In this document: positions 44,803-53,149 of the stretch, one piece after another | How positions within the stretch are numbered: position 1 is the stretch's first letter | Layout of the letters: each line of letters opens with the position of its first letter | Assembly (NCBI RefSeq): GCF_002917105.1 | Contig: NZ_PQFZ01000019.1 | Coordinates: forward strand, 1-64,000 | From: Allobosea psychrotolerans | Lineage (GTDB): Bacteria > Pseudomonadota > Alphaproteobacteria > Rhizobiales > Beijerinckiaceae | Direction of reading: 5' to 3' | DNA: 64,000 bases | The notes under the pieces: generated by a model | The model's database searches: none | Told to the model about the DNA's origin: nothing | What the model saw: only the letters and a program-made list of their open reading frames with translations | Position numbers and translations under genes: made by a program

Positions 44803-46251
44803 ATGTTCAAACAGGAAACTCCTGATCTCGCAGGTCAAGGGCTCGCGGTCTTCGAAGGCTCCGAGCGTTTCGCAGAGCAGCGCGCGCAATGGCGCGAAAA
44901 AGCTGCGTTCTTCCACGAGGAGGACAATAAATATCTGCGCTTCATCATTCCCGAGGGCAAGTCGGTCCTCGAGATCGGCTGCGGCATCGGCGATACGCTG
45001 GCGGCGCTGAAGCCGTCGCGCGGCGTCGGTGTCGATTTCAGCCCAAAGATGATCGAGGTCGCGCGCAGCCGCCACGCGGGTCTGGATTTCATTGTTGGCG
45101 ACGTAGAGAATCCGCAGACGCTGGCAGCCATTGAAGGGCCGTTCGACTATATCCTGATCGTCGACACGCTTGGCCACATCAAGGATGTGCAGGCGCTGAT
45201 CGCGTCGCTTCATCGGCTGTGTGACCGCAAGACGCGCTTGGTCGTCGCCTATTTCTCGCATCTCTGGCAGCCCTTGTTGTCGGGCGCGGAGGCGCTTGGC
45301 ATCAGGATGCCGTCGGAACCTTCCAATGTGTTGTCGCCTGCCGATTTGCGGGCTTTTGCCGAGCTCGCTGATTTCGAACCTGTGAAATCCGAGGCGCGCC
45401 TGATCTCGCCTTTCAGGCTTTTCGGGCTTGGCTCGGCTTTGAACCGCTTCGTCAGCCATCTTCCGCTGGTGCGCTCGCTGGCGCTTCGCCACTATCTGGT
45501 GGCGCGTTCGCTGGTCATGAAGGACGATGGCCTCAAATCGGTCTCGATCGTCGTCCCGGCGCGCAACGAAAAGGGCAATATCGAACCGGCGGTCCAGCGC
45601 ATTCCGCGCTTTTGCGACGATATCGAGATCATCTTCGTCGAGGGGAACAGCAAGGACAACACCTATGAGGAGTGCCTGCGCGTTCAGGCGGCTTATCCTC
45701 AATATGACATCAAGGTGATGAAACAGCCCGGGAAGGGCAAGGCCGACGCGGTTTTCACGGCCTACGACGTCGCGCGCGGCGATGTTTTGATGATCCTGGA
45801 CGCCGACCTGACCATGCCGCCCGAGCAGCTTCCGAAATTCTGGGAGGCGATCGTCTCCGGCAAGGGCGAGTACATCAACGGTTCGCGGCTCGTCTATCCG
45901 ATGGAGGACGAGGCGATGCGCTTCCTGAATCTCATCGCCAACAGGACCTTCTCGATCCTCTTCTCCTGGCTGCTCAATCAGCGCTACACCGACACGCTTT
46001 GCGGCACGAAGGTGATGCGCCGGGTCGACTACGAGCGTCTCAAGGAAGGCAGGGCCTATTTTGGCGATTTCGATCCGTTCGGCGATTTCGACCTGATTTT
46101 CGGTGCGGCCAAGATGTCGCTCAAATCCGTCGACCTGCCCGTGCGCTACGCTGCGCGGACCTATGGCGAGACGCAGATCTCGCGCTTTTCGCATGGCTGG
46201 CTGCTGCTGAAGATGGTCGTGTTCGCCTTTTTCAAGATCAAGGCGCTTTGA
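44803..46251 (+). CDS. Methyltransferase - GT2 (polyprenyl-phosphate sugar synthase-like) fusion
   Basis: This 482-residue protein has a class I methyltransferase in residues about 40-210 (VLEIGCGIGDTLAALKPS, IVDTLGHIKDVQALI) and a GT2 domain from about 245 (SVSIVVPARNEKGNIEPAVQRI, FVEGNSKDNTYE, GKADAVFTAYDVA, MILDADLTMPPEQLPKFW). The latter is like dolichol-phosphate mannose synthases. The GT2 part ends with hydrophobic segments. It probably makes a polyprenyl-phosphate sugar for the GT39-like enzyme encoded 48 bases upstream, or elongates the glycan; the methyltransferase may modify the same product. Start at 44803. Confidence 0.88.
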   Translation: MFKQETPDLAGQGLAVFEGSERFAEQRAQWREKAAFFHEEDNKYLRFIIPEGKSVLEIGCGIGDTLAALKPSRGVGVDFSPKMIEVARSRHAGLDFIVGDVENPQTLAAIEGPFDYILIVDTLGHIKDVQALIASLHRLCDRKTRLVVAYFSHLWQPLLSGAEALGIRMPSEPSNVLSPADLRAFAELADFEPVKSEARLISPFRLFGLGSALNRFVSHLPLVRSLALRHYLVARSLVMKDDGLKSVSIVVPARNEKGNIEPAVQRIPRFCDDIEIIFVEGNSKDNTYEECLRVQAAYPQYDIKVMKQPGKGKADAVFTAYDVARGDVLMILDADLTMPPEQLPKFWEAIVSGKGEYINGSRLVYPMEDEAMRFLNLIANRTFSILFSWLLNQRYTDTLCGTKVMRRVDYERLKEGRAYFGDFDPFGDFDLIFGAAKMSLKSVDLPVRYAARTYGETQISRFSHGWLLLKMVVFAFFKIKAL

Positions 46252-46447
46252 CCGGCCAAATGCGGCGTTCCAAGGCTGTATCCGGCCCGGCGGCAACGCG
46301 CCCGGTGGAACGGTATCGACAAGCGGTACGCCGGCGCGCGCTTGCAGGCGCGACGGTTGGCGGGAATGCGACGGAACGCGCGGATGGGCAGGTCCGCAAT
46401 CGGCTTGCCCTCGCGCGCTCTGATCAGGCTGTGAGGCAAGGTCTGCA

Positions 46448-47320
46448 ATGAGCGCCTTAAGAAGATACCCTTACGCCTTGAAATACCCCTACGCCTTTGC
46501 GCGTCACGTCATGGACAAGATCGCGACCGTAACGCTGGGAGCCTTGTTCGTGTCCGGGCCTGGCCGCCGCTTGCGGGCGGCGTTGGCCGGCGTAAATCCG
46601 GTTTCGCAGGTTCCCGACATCAAGGTCGCCCTGATCGCGCACGCCTACTACGCTGAGCTGCTTGACGAAATTCTCGCATGCCGGGCCGTCTTGCCCGGCA
46701 CCGTTGCGCTTCACGTGACATTGCCGGCGGAGCGCATGGAGATTACGAAGCAATATCTCGCTGGCGCGCCCGATGTCATTCTCCATCCATGCGAGAACCG
46801 GGGCCGCGACATCGCTCCATTCCTGACGGTGCTCGGCTCCGGCGCGCTCGATGGCTATGATGCGGTGCTCAAGCTGCACACCAAGCGCAGCCCACATCTG
46901 CTTGATGGCGAGATCCGTCGCAAGCTGCTGTTCGACATGCTTTGTGGCGAACGCAATGCGGCCTTGCGGGTCCTTGCGGATTTTGAGGACCCGTCGACCG
47001 GCATGGTCGGCTGGCGCAATTGCTTTCGCACGAGCCCGCCCTACTGGATGAAGAACGAGGCTCGCGTGCGGGAGCTGGCCGGGCGGATGGATGCGCCCGA
47101 TGATGCGGTTCGCCTCGGCTTCTTCGAAGGCTCGATGTTCTGGTTCAGGCCGGCGGCCTTCGCTGCCTTGCGCGAGCTCAAGCTGATGCCCGAAGATTTC
47201 GAGCCGGAGGAGCGTCAGCTCGACGGCACCCTGCATCACGCGGTCGAGCGCTGTTTCACCATCGCGGCCTGGGCGCGCGGGTTCACCGTCCGCGATCTGC
47301 GCGGACGCGTTCTGGGCTGA
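46448..47320 (+). CDS. Rhamnan-synthesis protein F (RgpF)-like protein, first copy
   Basis: This 290-residue protein has the RgpF pattern: KVALIAHAYYAELLDEIL, HPCENRGRDIAPFL, DAVLKLHTKRSPH and GFFEGSMFWFRPAAFAAL. RgpF proteins are linked to rhamnose-glucose polysaccharide assembly, probably as glycosyltransferases. It is read with the MT-GT2 fusion 197 bases upstream and faces the rhamnose genes convergently. ATG 46448 has AAGG seven bases upstream. A second, different RgpF-like gene lies at 51887. Confidence 0.85.
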   Translation: MSALRRYPYALKYPYAFARHVMDKIATVTLGALFVSGPGRRLRAALAGVNPVSQVPDIKVALIAHAYYAELLDEILACRAVLPGTVALHVTLPAERMEITKQYLAGAPDVILHPCENRGRDIAPFLTVLGSGALDGYDAVLKLHTKRSPHLLDGEIRRKLLFDMLCGERNAALRVLADFEDPSTGMVGWRNCFRTSPPYWMKNEARVRELAGRMDAPDDAVRLGFFEGSMFWFRPAAFAALRELKLMPEDFEPEERQLDGTLHHAVERCFTIAAWARGFTVRDLRGRVLG

Positions 47321-47332
47321 GGCTCCACCTGA

Positions 47333-48268
47333 TCAGGCGATACCCAGCGGAGCCGGGCCCAGCCGCGCTTGCAGGCCGTCCCGCAAGGCTGCGAAGACGA
47401 GATGCCGGATGGGGCGGTCGAAGCGGTGCGCCAGCAGCAGCAGCGCCGCCTGCGCCGTGACCCGGGCTGCCGTGCGAAGGCGCCAGCTCCACGGGATATG
47501 CGCCAGTCGCAGGCCGTAGAGGCCGTTGCGGAGATAGTAATAGGAGCGCAATGGCGATTGCCGCAGGATTTGCGGCTGGCGCTCGCCGTTCTCGGCCGCG
47601 CCGCCCCAGCGATGCGGCATCGTCACCTCGTCCGCGAGGTAGCAGCCATGGCCCCGGTCCCAGGCGCGGAAACACCATTCGACATCGATTCCGTCGATGA
47701 AGTAGTCCGCCCGGAACGGCCCGACCGCTCGCCATGCCGCAAGCGAGATCAGGGAGCCCGAGGTCGAGAGGAAGTCGACGGCGCCCTCGGCCAGGCCGTC
47801 CTTCGCTGCGCGCCGTGAATACCAGGGGGCGAGATAGCCCTCCTCGGCCGGCGAGACGAGGAGAGGACCAATGACGGCGGGGGGAGGCGTCGGGGACGTG
47901 GCGAGGGCTTGCAGATGTGCGAGCAGCGCGTTTGCCATCCCGGGCGTCGGTACGCTGTCCTGATCCAGCAGCAGGAGGAACGCAAAACCCTCCGCTGCCG
48001 CAGCCTCGGTGACGGCGTTGAGGCCATGCCCGAGACCCATATTCTCCGGCGCGCGCATGAGCACCGCATGGGGGGATCGCGCAAGCCTGCGTTCGATCTC
48101 TTCGTCCAGCGGCCCATTGGCGAAGATGAAGAGGCGCAGGCCGTCGGCCTCGAGCGGCGTCAGCAGCGCGTCGAGCACGCCGGCATCCGGCCGGTAGAGC
48201 ACGGTTGCCGCGGCGACGGTGCCTTGGGCACGGTCGTCAGGGTGATCCTGGAGAGGGGCGTAAGCCAC
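47333..48268 (-). CDS. Family 2 glycosyltransferase (rhamnosyltransferase-like)
   Basis: This 311-residue GT2 enzyme resembles bacterial rhamnosyltransferases: TVLYRPDAGVLDALL, NMGLGHGLNAV, FLLLLDQDSVPTPGM as the DXD-like site, and YFIDGIDVEWCFRA with the acceptor residues. It is the last gene of the minus-strand rfbB-rfbC-rfbD-rfbA series, 12 bases after rfbA, so it most likely uses dTDP-L-rhamnose. Translation begins at GTG 48268. The C-terminal 60 residues contain an amphipathic, perhaps membrane-touching, helix. Confidence 0.88.
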   Translation of the reverse strand: MAYAPLQDHPDDRAQGTVAAATVLYRPDAGVLDALLTPLEADGLRLFIFANGPLDEEIERRLARSPHAVLMRAPENMGLGHGLNAVTEAAAAEGFAFLLLLDQDSVPTPGMANALLAHLQALATSPTPPPAVIGPLLVSPAEEGYLAPWYSRRAAKDGLAEGAVDFLSTSGSLISLAAWRAVGPFRADYFIDGIDVEWCFRAWDRGHGCYLADEVTMPHRWGGAAENGERQPQILRQSPLRSYYYLRNGLYGLRLAHIPWSWRLRTAARVTAQAALLLLAHRFDRPIRHLVFAALRDGLQARLGPAPLGIA

Positions 48269-48280
48269 GCCGGCCCGGCT

Positions 48281-49156
48281 CTAGGCGCTGATGTCGCGGG
48301 CCACGTGCAGTAGATACTGGCCGTAATCGCCCTTGGCGAGGCGCTCGCCGAGGCTTGTGAGCTGCCGCGCATCGATCCAGCCCTGCCTTGCCGCAATCTC
48401 CTCAGGGCAGGCGATACGCAACCCCTGCCGCGATTCAAGCGTGCGCACGAACTCACCGGCTTCGAGCAGGCTGTCTGGGGTACCCGTATCGAGCCAGGCG
48501 AAGCCGCGTCCCATGGTTTCGACCGAGAGTTCGCCACGCTCGAGATAGACCCGGTTGACGTCGGTGATCTCGAGCTCGCCACGCGGTGAGGGCTTGAGAT
48601 TCCCTGCGATCTCGACGACCTGGGCATCGTAGAAATACAACCCCGTGACAGCCCAGTTCGACTTCGGGACCTTCGGCTTCTCTTCGATCGAGCTCGCCTT
48701 GCCGTTGGCGTCGAAATCGACCACGCCGTAACGTTCCGGGTCGCGCACATGATAGGCGAAGACGCTGGCGCCCTTGGCGCGCGCGGCGGCCGAGGCCATC
48801 ATCTCCGGGAGCGTGTGCCCGTAGAACAGGTTGTCGCCCAGGATCAGCACCGAGGGCTCGCCGGCGACGAAATCGGCGCCGATGAGATAGGCCTGCGCCA
48901 GCCCGCCGGGATTGGGCTGTTCGGCATAGCTCAGCGTCATGCCCCAATCCGAGCCGTCGCCGAGCAGGCGCTTGAAGTTCGGCAGGTCGGTCGGGGTCGA
49001 GATGATCAGCACGTCGCGGATGCCCGCCAGCATAAGCGTGGTCAGCGGATAATAGATCATCGGCTTGTCGTAGACAGGCAGGAGCTGCTTCGACATCGCC
49101 AGCGTCATCGGGTGGAGCCGCGTTCCGGAACCGCCGGCCAGGATGATGCCCTTCAT
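48281..49156 (-). CDS. rfbA: Glucose-1-phosphate thymidylyltransferase
   Basis: This 291-residue enzyme makes dTDP-glucose. It begins KGIILAGGSGTRLHPMTLA, with LPVYDKPMIYYPL, ILGDNLFYGHTLPEM, and IEEKPKVPKSNWAVTGLYF. These match RmlA throughout and the length is standard. It is the first step of dTDP-L-rhamnose synthesis and is feedback-inhibited by the end product in the family. It follows rfbD by six bases within the rhamnose operon. Confidence 0.96.
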   Translation of the reverse strand: MKGIILAGGSGTRLHPMTLAMSKQLLPVYDKPMIYYPLTTLMLAGIRDVLIISTPTDLPNFKRLLGDGSDWGMTLSYAEQPNPGGLAQAYLIGADFVAGEPSVLILGDNLFYGHTLPEMMASAAARAKGASVFAYHVRDPERYGVVDFDANGKASSIEEKPKVPKSNWAVTGLYFYDAQVVEIAGNLKPSPRGELEITDVNRVYLERGELSVETMGRGFAWLDTGTPDSLLEAGEFVRTLESRQGLRIACPEEIAARQGWIDARQLTSLGERLAKGDYGQYLLHVARDISA

Positions 49157-49162
49157 CGTCGT

Positions 49163-50053
49163 TTATCCCGTCTGTTCTGTCATGAGCCGCGTCAGGCAGC
49201 TCGAAAGCGATCCGCGCCACTCGGGCAGCGTCACGCCATGGATGGTAGCAAGCTTGGTGCAATCGAGTCGCGAATTTGCCGGGCGCGTCGCTGGCGTCGG
49301 ATAATCGCTCGTGGCGATGCGCTTGACCGCAACCGGGGAGGCTCCCGTGGCGGCGCGTTGCGCGAAGATCGCCTCGGCGACATCGGCCCAGACGGCTTCG
49401 CCCTGGGCGCTCATATGGAAGACGCCGCGCAGGCGCCCATCCTGCGGCCGGGCCAGCAGGTTCCTCGCAACAGCGAAGACGGCGTCGGCGATGTCGAGCG
49501 CATTGGTCGGACAGCCCCGCTGATCGGCGACGACGCCGATCTCGCTGCGCGTCTCGGCCAGGCGCAGCATCGTACGCACGAAATTCTTGCCGAAGGGGCT
49601 GTAGACCCAGGCCGTGCGCAGGATGGCATGGTCCGGGGTTGCGGCCGCGACCGCCGCCTCGCCGGCGAGCTTGCTGCGGCCGTAAGCCGAGATCGGGCCG
49701 ACCGTATCATCCTCGCGATAGGGCCGGTCCAGAGTTCCGTCGAAGACATAATCGGTCGAGATCTGGATCACCGGCACGCGAAGCGCGGCAGAAGCTTGTG
49801 CGACCTCGCCGGCGGCCTGCCCATTGATCAGCATCGCGGTCTCGGCCTCGCTCTCGGCGAGGTCGACGGCGGTGAAGGCTGCGGCGTTGACGACGATGTC
49901 GGGCCGGCAGGCCGCAATGGCCGGGGCGATCGTCTCGATCCGCTCCAGGTCGAAGCCGGGGCGGCCCAGCGGGATGACGACATCGCCTGCCGGCGCCCGC
50001 TCCAGCATGGCGAGCACGACTTGGCCGGCCTGTCCGGTGACCGCGATCCTCAT
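49163..50053 (-). CDS. rfbD: dTDP-4-dehydrorhamnose reductase
   Basis: This 296-residue SDR enzyme reduces dTDP-4-keto-L-rhamnose to dTDP-L-rhamnose with NAD(P)H. Motifs: IAVTGQAGQVVLAML, VVNAAAFTAVDLAESE, ISTDYVFDG, and AYGRSKLAGE with the tyrosine and lysine; also ILRTAWVYSPFGKNFVRTML. The gene sits six bases after rfbC and before rfbA. Length and motifs are full. It completes the pathway. Confidence 0.96.
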   Translation of the reverse strand: MRIAVTGQAGQVVLAMLERAPAGDVVIPLGRPGFDLERIETIAPAIAACRPDIVVNAAAFTAVDLAESEAETAMLINGQAAGEVAQASAALRVPVIQISTDYVFDGTLDRPYREDDTVGPISAYGRSKLAGEAAVAAATPDHAILRTAWVYSPFGKNFVRTMLRLAETRSEIGVVADQRGCPTNALDIADAVFAVARNLLARPQDGRLRGVFHMSAQGEAVWADVAEAIFAQRAATGASPVAVKRIATSDYPTPATRPANSRLDCTKLATIHGVTLPEWRGSLSSCLTRLMTEQTG

Positions 50054-50059
50054 GGCGCC

Positions 50060-50617
50060 TCAGCCGAAATAGCGCGGCAGGTCGGCAAGGCGCGGATGCT
50101 TGCGGTCCTTGTCGGACAGGACGAGCCGGTCATGCGGGATGCGCCAGTCGATGCCCAGCGCCGGATCGTCGAAGGCGATGCCATGGTCGTTCTGCGGGCC
50201 ATAGAGCGCGGTCACCTTGTAGAGCACTTCGGTATCGGGCTCGAGCGTGATGAAACCATGCGCAAAGCCGATCGGAACCAGCAGCTGCTGCCAGTTCTCG
50301 GCCGAGAGCTCGATTGCGACATGGCGACCGAATGTTGGCGAGGAGGCGCGGATATCGACGGCGACGTCGAGGATACGGCCCTTGGCGACGCGCACCAGCT
50401 TGTCCTGCGCGAAGGGCGCCGACTGGAAGTGCAGCCCGCGCAGCGTGCCGACAGTCGCCGACAGGGAATGGTTGTCCTGAACGAATTCGAGGTCGATGCC
50501 GGCGTCCTTGAAGCTCGCGCGGTTATAGGTCTCGGAGAAGAAGCCGCGATGGTCGCCGAATTTCTTCGGCGAGATCAGCTTCACATCCGGGATGGCGGTG
50601 GATTCGACGCTCAACAT
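50060..50617 (-). CDS. rfbC: dTDP-4-dehydrorhamnose 3,5-epimerase
   Basis: This 185-residue cupin enzyme epimerises C3 and C5 of dTDP-4-keto-6-deoxyglucose. Marks are DHRGFFSETYNRASF, FVQDNHSLS, GTLRGLHFQSAPFAQDKLVRV with the catalytic histidine, and PIGFAHGFITLEPDTEVLYKV with the conserved tyrosine. It is in the correct operon position after rfbB, with six bases to rfbD. It is the canonical copy; the paralogue is at 28886-29449. Confidence 0.96.
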   Translation of the reverse strand: MLSVESTAIPDVKLISPKKFGDHRGFFSETYNRASFKDAGIDLEFVQDNHSLSATVGTLRGLHFQSAPFAQDKLVRVAKGRILDVAVDIRASSPTFGRHVAIELSAENWQQLLVPIGFAHGFITLEPDTEVLYKVTALYGPQNDHGIAFDDPALGIDWRIPHDRLVLSDKDRKHPRLADLPRYFG

Positions 50618-50650
50618 GGGGCGGGGTCTCGATCCTGTTCGTGGCTGAAA

Positions 50651-51706
50651 TCAGGCCGCGCCGAGGCGCTCGCCGCGATAAACGCCACTGCGTATGTCTC
50701 CCCACCATCCGGGATTGGCCAGATACCATTCGACGGTCTGGCGCAAGCCGGTCTCGAAGGTCTGCTTCGGCTTCCAGCCGAGCTCGCGGCCGATCTTCCC
50801 GGCGTCGATCGCATAGCGCGCATCATGGCCCGGCCGGTCGGTCACATAGGTGATCAGGCGCTCGCGCGGGCCGGCCGGATCGGGCCTGAGTTCGTCGAGC
50901 AGGGCGCAGATGCCCTTGACCACGTCGATATTGGCCATCTCGTTATGGCCGCCGATATTGTAGGTCTCGCCGACGACGCCCTTTTGCGCCACCGTCAGCA
51001 GCGCGTCGGCATGGTCGTCGACATAGAGCCAGTCGCGCACATTCAGGCCATTGCCATAGACCGGCAGCGGCTTGCCCTCGAGCGCATTGATGATCATCAG
51101 CGGGATCAGCTTCTCCGGGAAGTGATACGGCCCGTAATTGTTCGAGCAATTGGTCATCAGCGTCGGCAGGCCATAGGTGTGGTGCCAGGCCCGCACGAGA
51201 TGGTCGGAGGCTGCCTTCGAGGCGGAATAGGGTGAGTTGGGCTGATAGGCCGTGTCCTCGCGGAAGAAGCCCTCAGTGCCGAGCGAGCCGAAGACCTCGT
51301 CGGTCGAGATATGGTGGAAACGGAAGGCGGCCTTGCGCGCCTCGTCGAGACCGCGCCAGTGCCGCAGCGCCTCCTGCAGCAAGGCGAAGGTACCGACGAT
51401 ATTGGTGTCGATGAAGGCCGAAGGGCCATCGATCGAACGATCGACATGGCTCTCGGCGGCAAGATGCATGACGATGTCGGGGTCGAAATCGGCGAAGATC
51501 GCGCGCATGCGCTCGCCATCGCCGATATCGGCCTGTTCGAAGCGATAGCGATTGCTCTGCGTGACTGGCGCGAGCGAAGCGAGATTGCCGGCATAGGTCA
51601 GCTTGTCGACGACGCAAACCTGGTGCTCGGTCTCGCCGATCAGCTTGCGGACGACTGCCGAGCCGATGAAACCGGCGCCGCCGGTGACTAGGAAACGCAA
51701 AGACAT
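50651..51706 (-). CDS. rfbB: dTDP-glucose 4,6-dehydratase
   Basis: This 351-residue SDR enzyme makes dTDP-4-keto-6-deoxyglucose. It begins LRFLVTGGAGFIGSAVVRKL, with HISTDEVFGSLG (catalytic Thr-Asp-Glu) and NSPYSASKAASDHLVR (tyrosine and lysine). NCSNNYGPYHFPEKLIPLMI is a further signature. ATG 51706 has AGGGA upstream. It heads the rhamnose operon rfbB-rfbC-rfbD-rfbA-rhamnosyltransferase; gaps are 33, 6, 6 and 12 bases. Confidence 0.96.
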   Translation of the reverse strand: MSLRFLVTGGAGFIGSAVVRKLIGETEHQVCVVDKLTYAGNLASLAPVTQSNRYRFEQADIGDGERMRAIFADFDPDIVMHLAAESHVDRSIDGPSAFIDTNIVGTFALLQEALRHWRGLDEARKAAFRFHHISTDEVFGSLGTEGFFREDTAYQPNSPYSASKAASDHLVRAWHHTYGLPTLMTNCSNNYGPYHFPEKLIPLMIINALEGKPLPVYGNGLNVRDWLYVDDHADALLTVAQKGVVGETYNIGGHNEMANIDVVKGICALLDELRPDPAGPRERLITYVTDRPGHDARYAIDAGKIGRELGWKPKQTFETGLRQTVEWYLANPGWWGDIRSGVYRGERLGAA

Positions 51707-51886
51707 CAATCCCTGTCCCTCATCCGGCGCCAGCCGATGGAACAGCCAAAGCCGTCCTCATTCGCCGCACCGACGAATTCTGGTGCCGACAATTCAAGTT
51801 GAACGCCTTCGTTCGCCCTGTCCAAATCAGGACAGGGCGCGGCTGTCAATCGCGTTGGTCCGCCGATGGTGAGATCGGAAGCTTGC

Positions 51887-52900
51887 TCACTGCGGAGGAA
51901 ATTTGCGCCTCAAGGGGCCGAGCTTGTGTCGGATTGGCGCCAGGCTGCGGTAAACGACATGCATGAGCAGCCGCTTCATCCTGACGCCATTCAACAGCAG
52001 CAGATTGCCCAAGCCTGCAATGGGCCTGCGCGTCGATGCGTAGGCATAGTCTCGGCGAATGAATGACTGCATGTCGTTGCGAGTCACGGAGATGCGCTGG
52101 ATTGCTTCTATACTCTTGCCCTGTCCGGTCACTGTGCGCTCCAAATGATCCTGGATCATTGGCACCAGCTCCGGTGCGTGGCGCCCGACGATCTCGGGCC
52201 ATTCAGCCAGGTCGGCGATGCGGCACGGGTTCACGCGGAGCAGCTCGATCTTGAGAAAAGGGATACCCTCGTTCTCGATCAGCTCGCGCCACAGGAAATG
52301 GCTGTAGTTGGAGGACATGTGCATGGCGCGGCCGGTTCGTGACAGACCGCTGAACAGGGCATGCAGCCGGAAGCCGTGACTCAGCAATGTCTGGGACAGG
52401 CCGATCTCGCCATTGCGGATGATATCCGTTTTAACCAGCGCACTGAAATCCTGAGCGAACACGGCCCGGAAATCGGGATGCGCATGGACGCGCTTTTCGA
52501 GCAGGAGGAACCAGCTCTGCAGGTGACGGGCAATCTCGAGGCTTTCGATCATGCCATAGGCATCGGCCTCCACGCTGGTCAGGCGGGCAAGCGCGTCGCC
52601 GAAATCGCCGATCGGAGCATAGACGCTGTCATTTGCGATCAGGAGCTGGCCTGTGACTTGGTCGGCGTAACGCTCGAGCCCGAGCCCCCATGATGCGAAA
52701 TCATGGCCACGATTTTCGCGCAGAATCACGTCATGGGCGACGCTTTTCAGCCGCGCCACATCCTCGGCCGATAGCTTCGAGGTCGAGATGACAACGATCG
52801 GGAAGCCCGCATTGCGAATGGCCTGCAGATAGTGAAGGACGTAGTCGGCAACGAGGTCGTCTCTGTCGAAATGGGCGAAAAGGCAAAGCTTATCAAACAT
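51887..52900 (-). CDS. Rhamnan-synthesis protein F (RgpF)-like protein, second copy
   Basis: This 337-residue protein shares the family pattern: LCLFAHFDRDDLVADYVLHYL, ILRENRGHDFASWGLGLERY, LLIANDSVYAPIGDF and a late SHFLWRELIENEGIPFLKIELLR in pieces. It probably transfers sugars in rhamnan-like assembly. It is upstream of rfbB on the same strand with a 180-base gap. ATG 52900 follows GAGAA. It differs in sequence and length from the copy at 46448, so the rhamnose genes are flanked by two different RgpF-type proteins. Confidence 0.85.
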   Translation of the reverse strand: MFDKLCLFAHFDRDDLVADYVLHYLQAIRNAGFPIVVISTSKLSAEDVARLKSVAHDVILRENRGHDFASWGLGLERYADQVTGQLLIANDSVYAPIGDFGDALARLTSVEADAYGMIESLEIARHLQSWFLLLEKRVHAHPDFRAVFAQDFSALVKTDIIRNGEIGLSQTLLSHGFRLHALFSGLSRTGRAMHMSSNYSHFLWRELIENEGIPFLKIELLRVNPCRIADLAEWPEIVGRHAPELVPMIQDHLERTVTGQGKSIEAIQRISVTRNDMQSFIRRDYAYASTRRPIAGLGNLLLLNGVRMKRLLMHVVYRSLAPIRHKLGPLRRKFPPQ

Positions 52901-53149
52901 TTATTGGTTCTCGACAGGTGGCCGACCTTGTCCGTTGGCTGTACTGTTCATCTTGTGCGCATAGGAAGCTTTTGGCCTGCGCGCTGACTGCATTAGACTT
53001 CCTATAGACGCAAATGCGAGGAATCGCATTGTCTTCTTGGCGTTTGATATCCTGCACTCCCCAGCGCTCGGGGCTCTTGCCCGGCCACTCTTGCCTGCGC
53101 GATAAGACAGTCGGCCTTGGGCTCTTCGCCTTGGCGGATTGGATCGGCG

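Noticed and set aside
48749..51235. 828-codon plus-strand ORF opposite the rhamnose operon
   Set aside because: It mirrors rfbA, rfbD, rfbC and rfbB, all full-length with correct motifs; codon phase makes a long open shadow frame.
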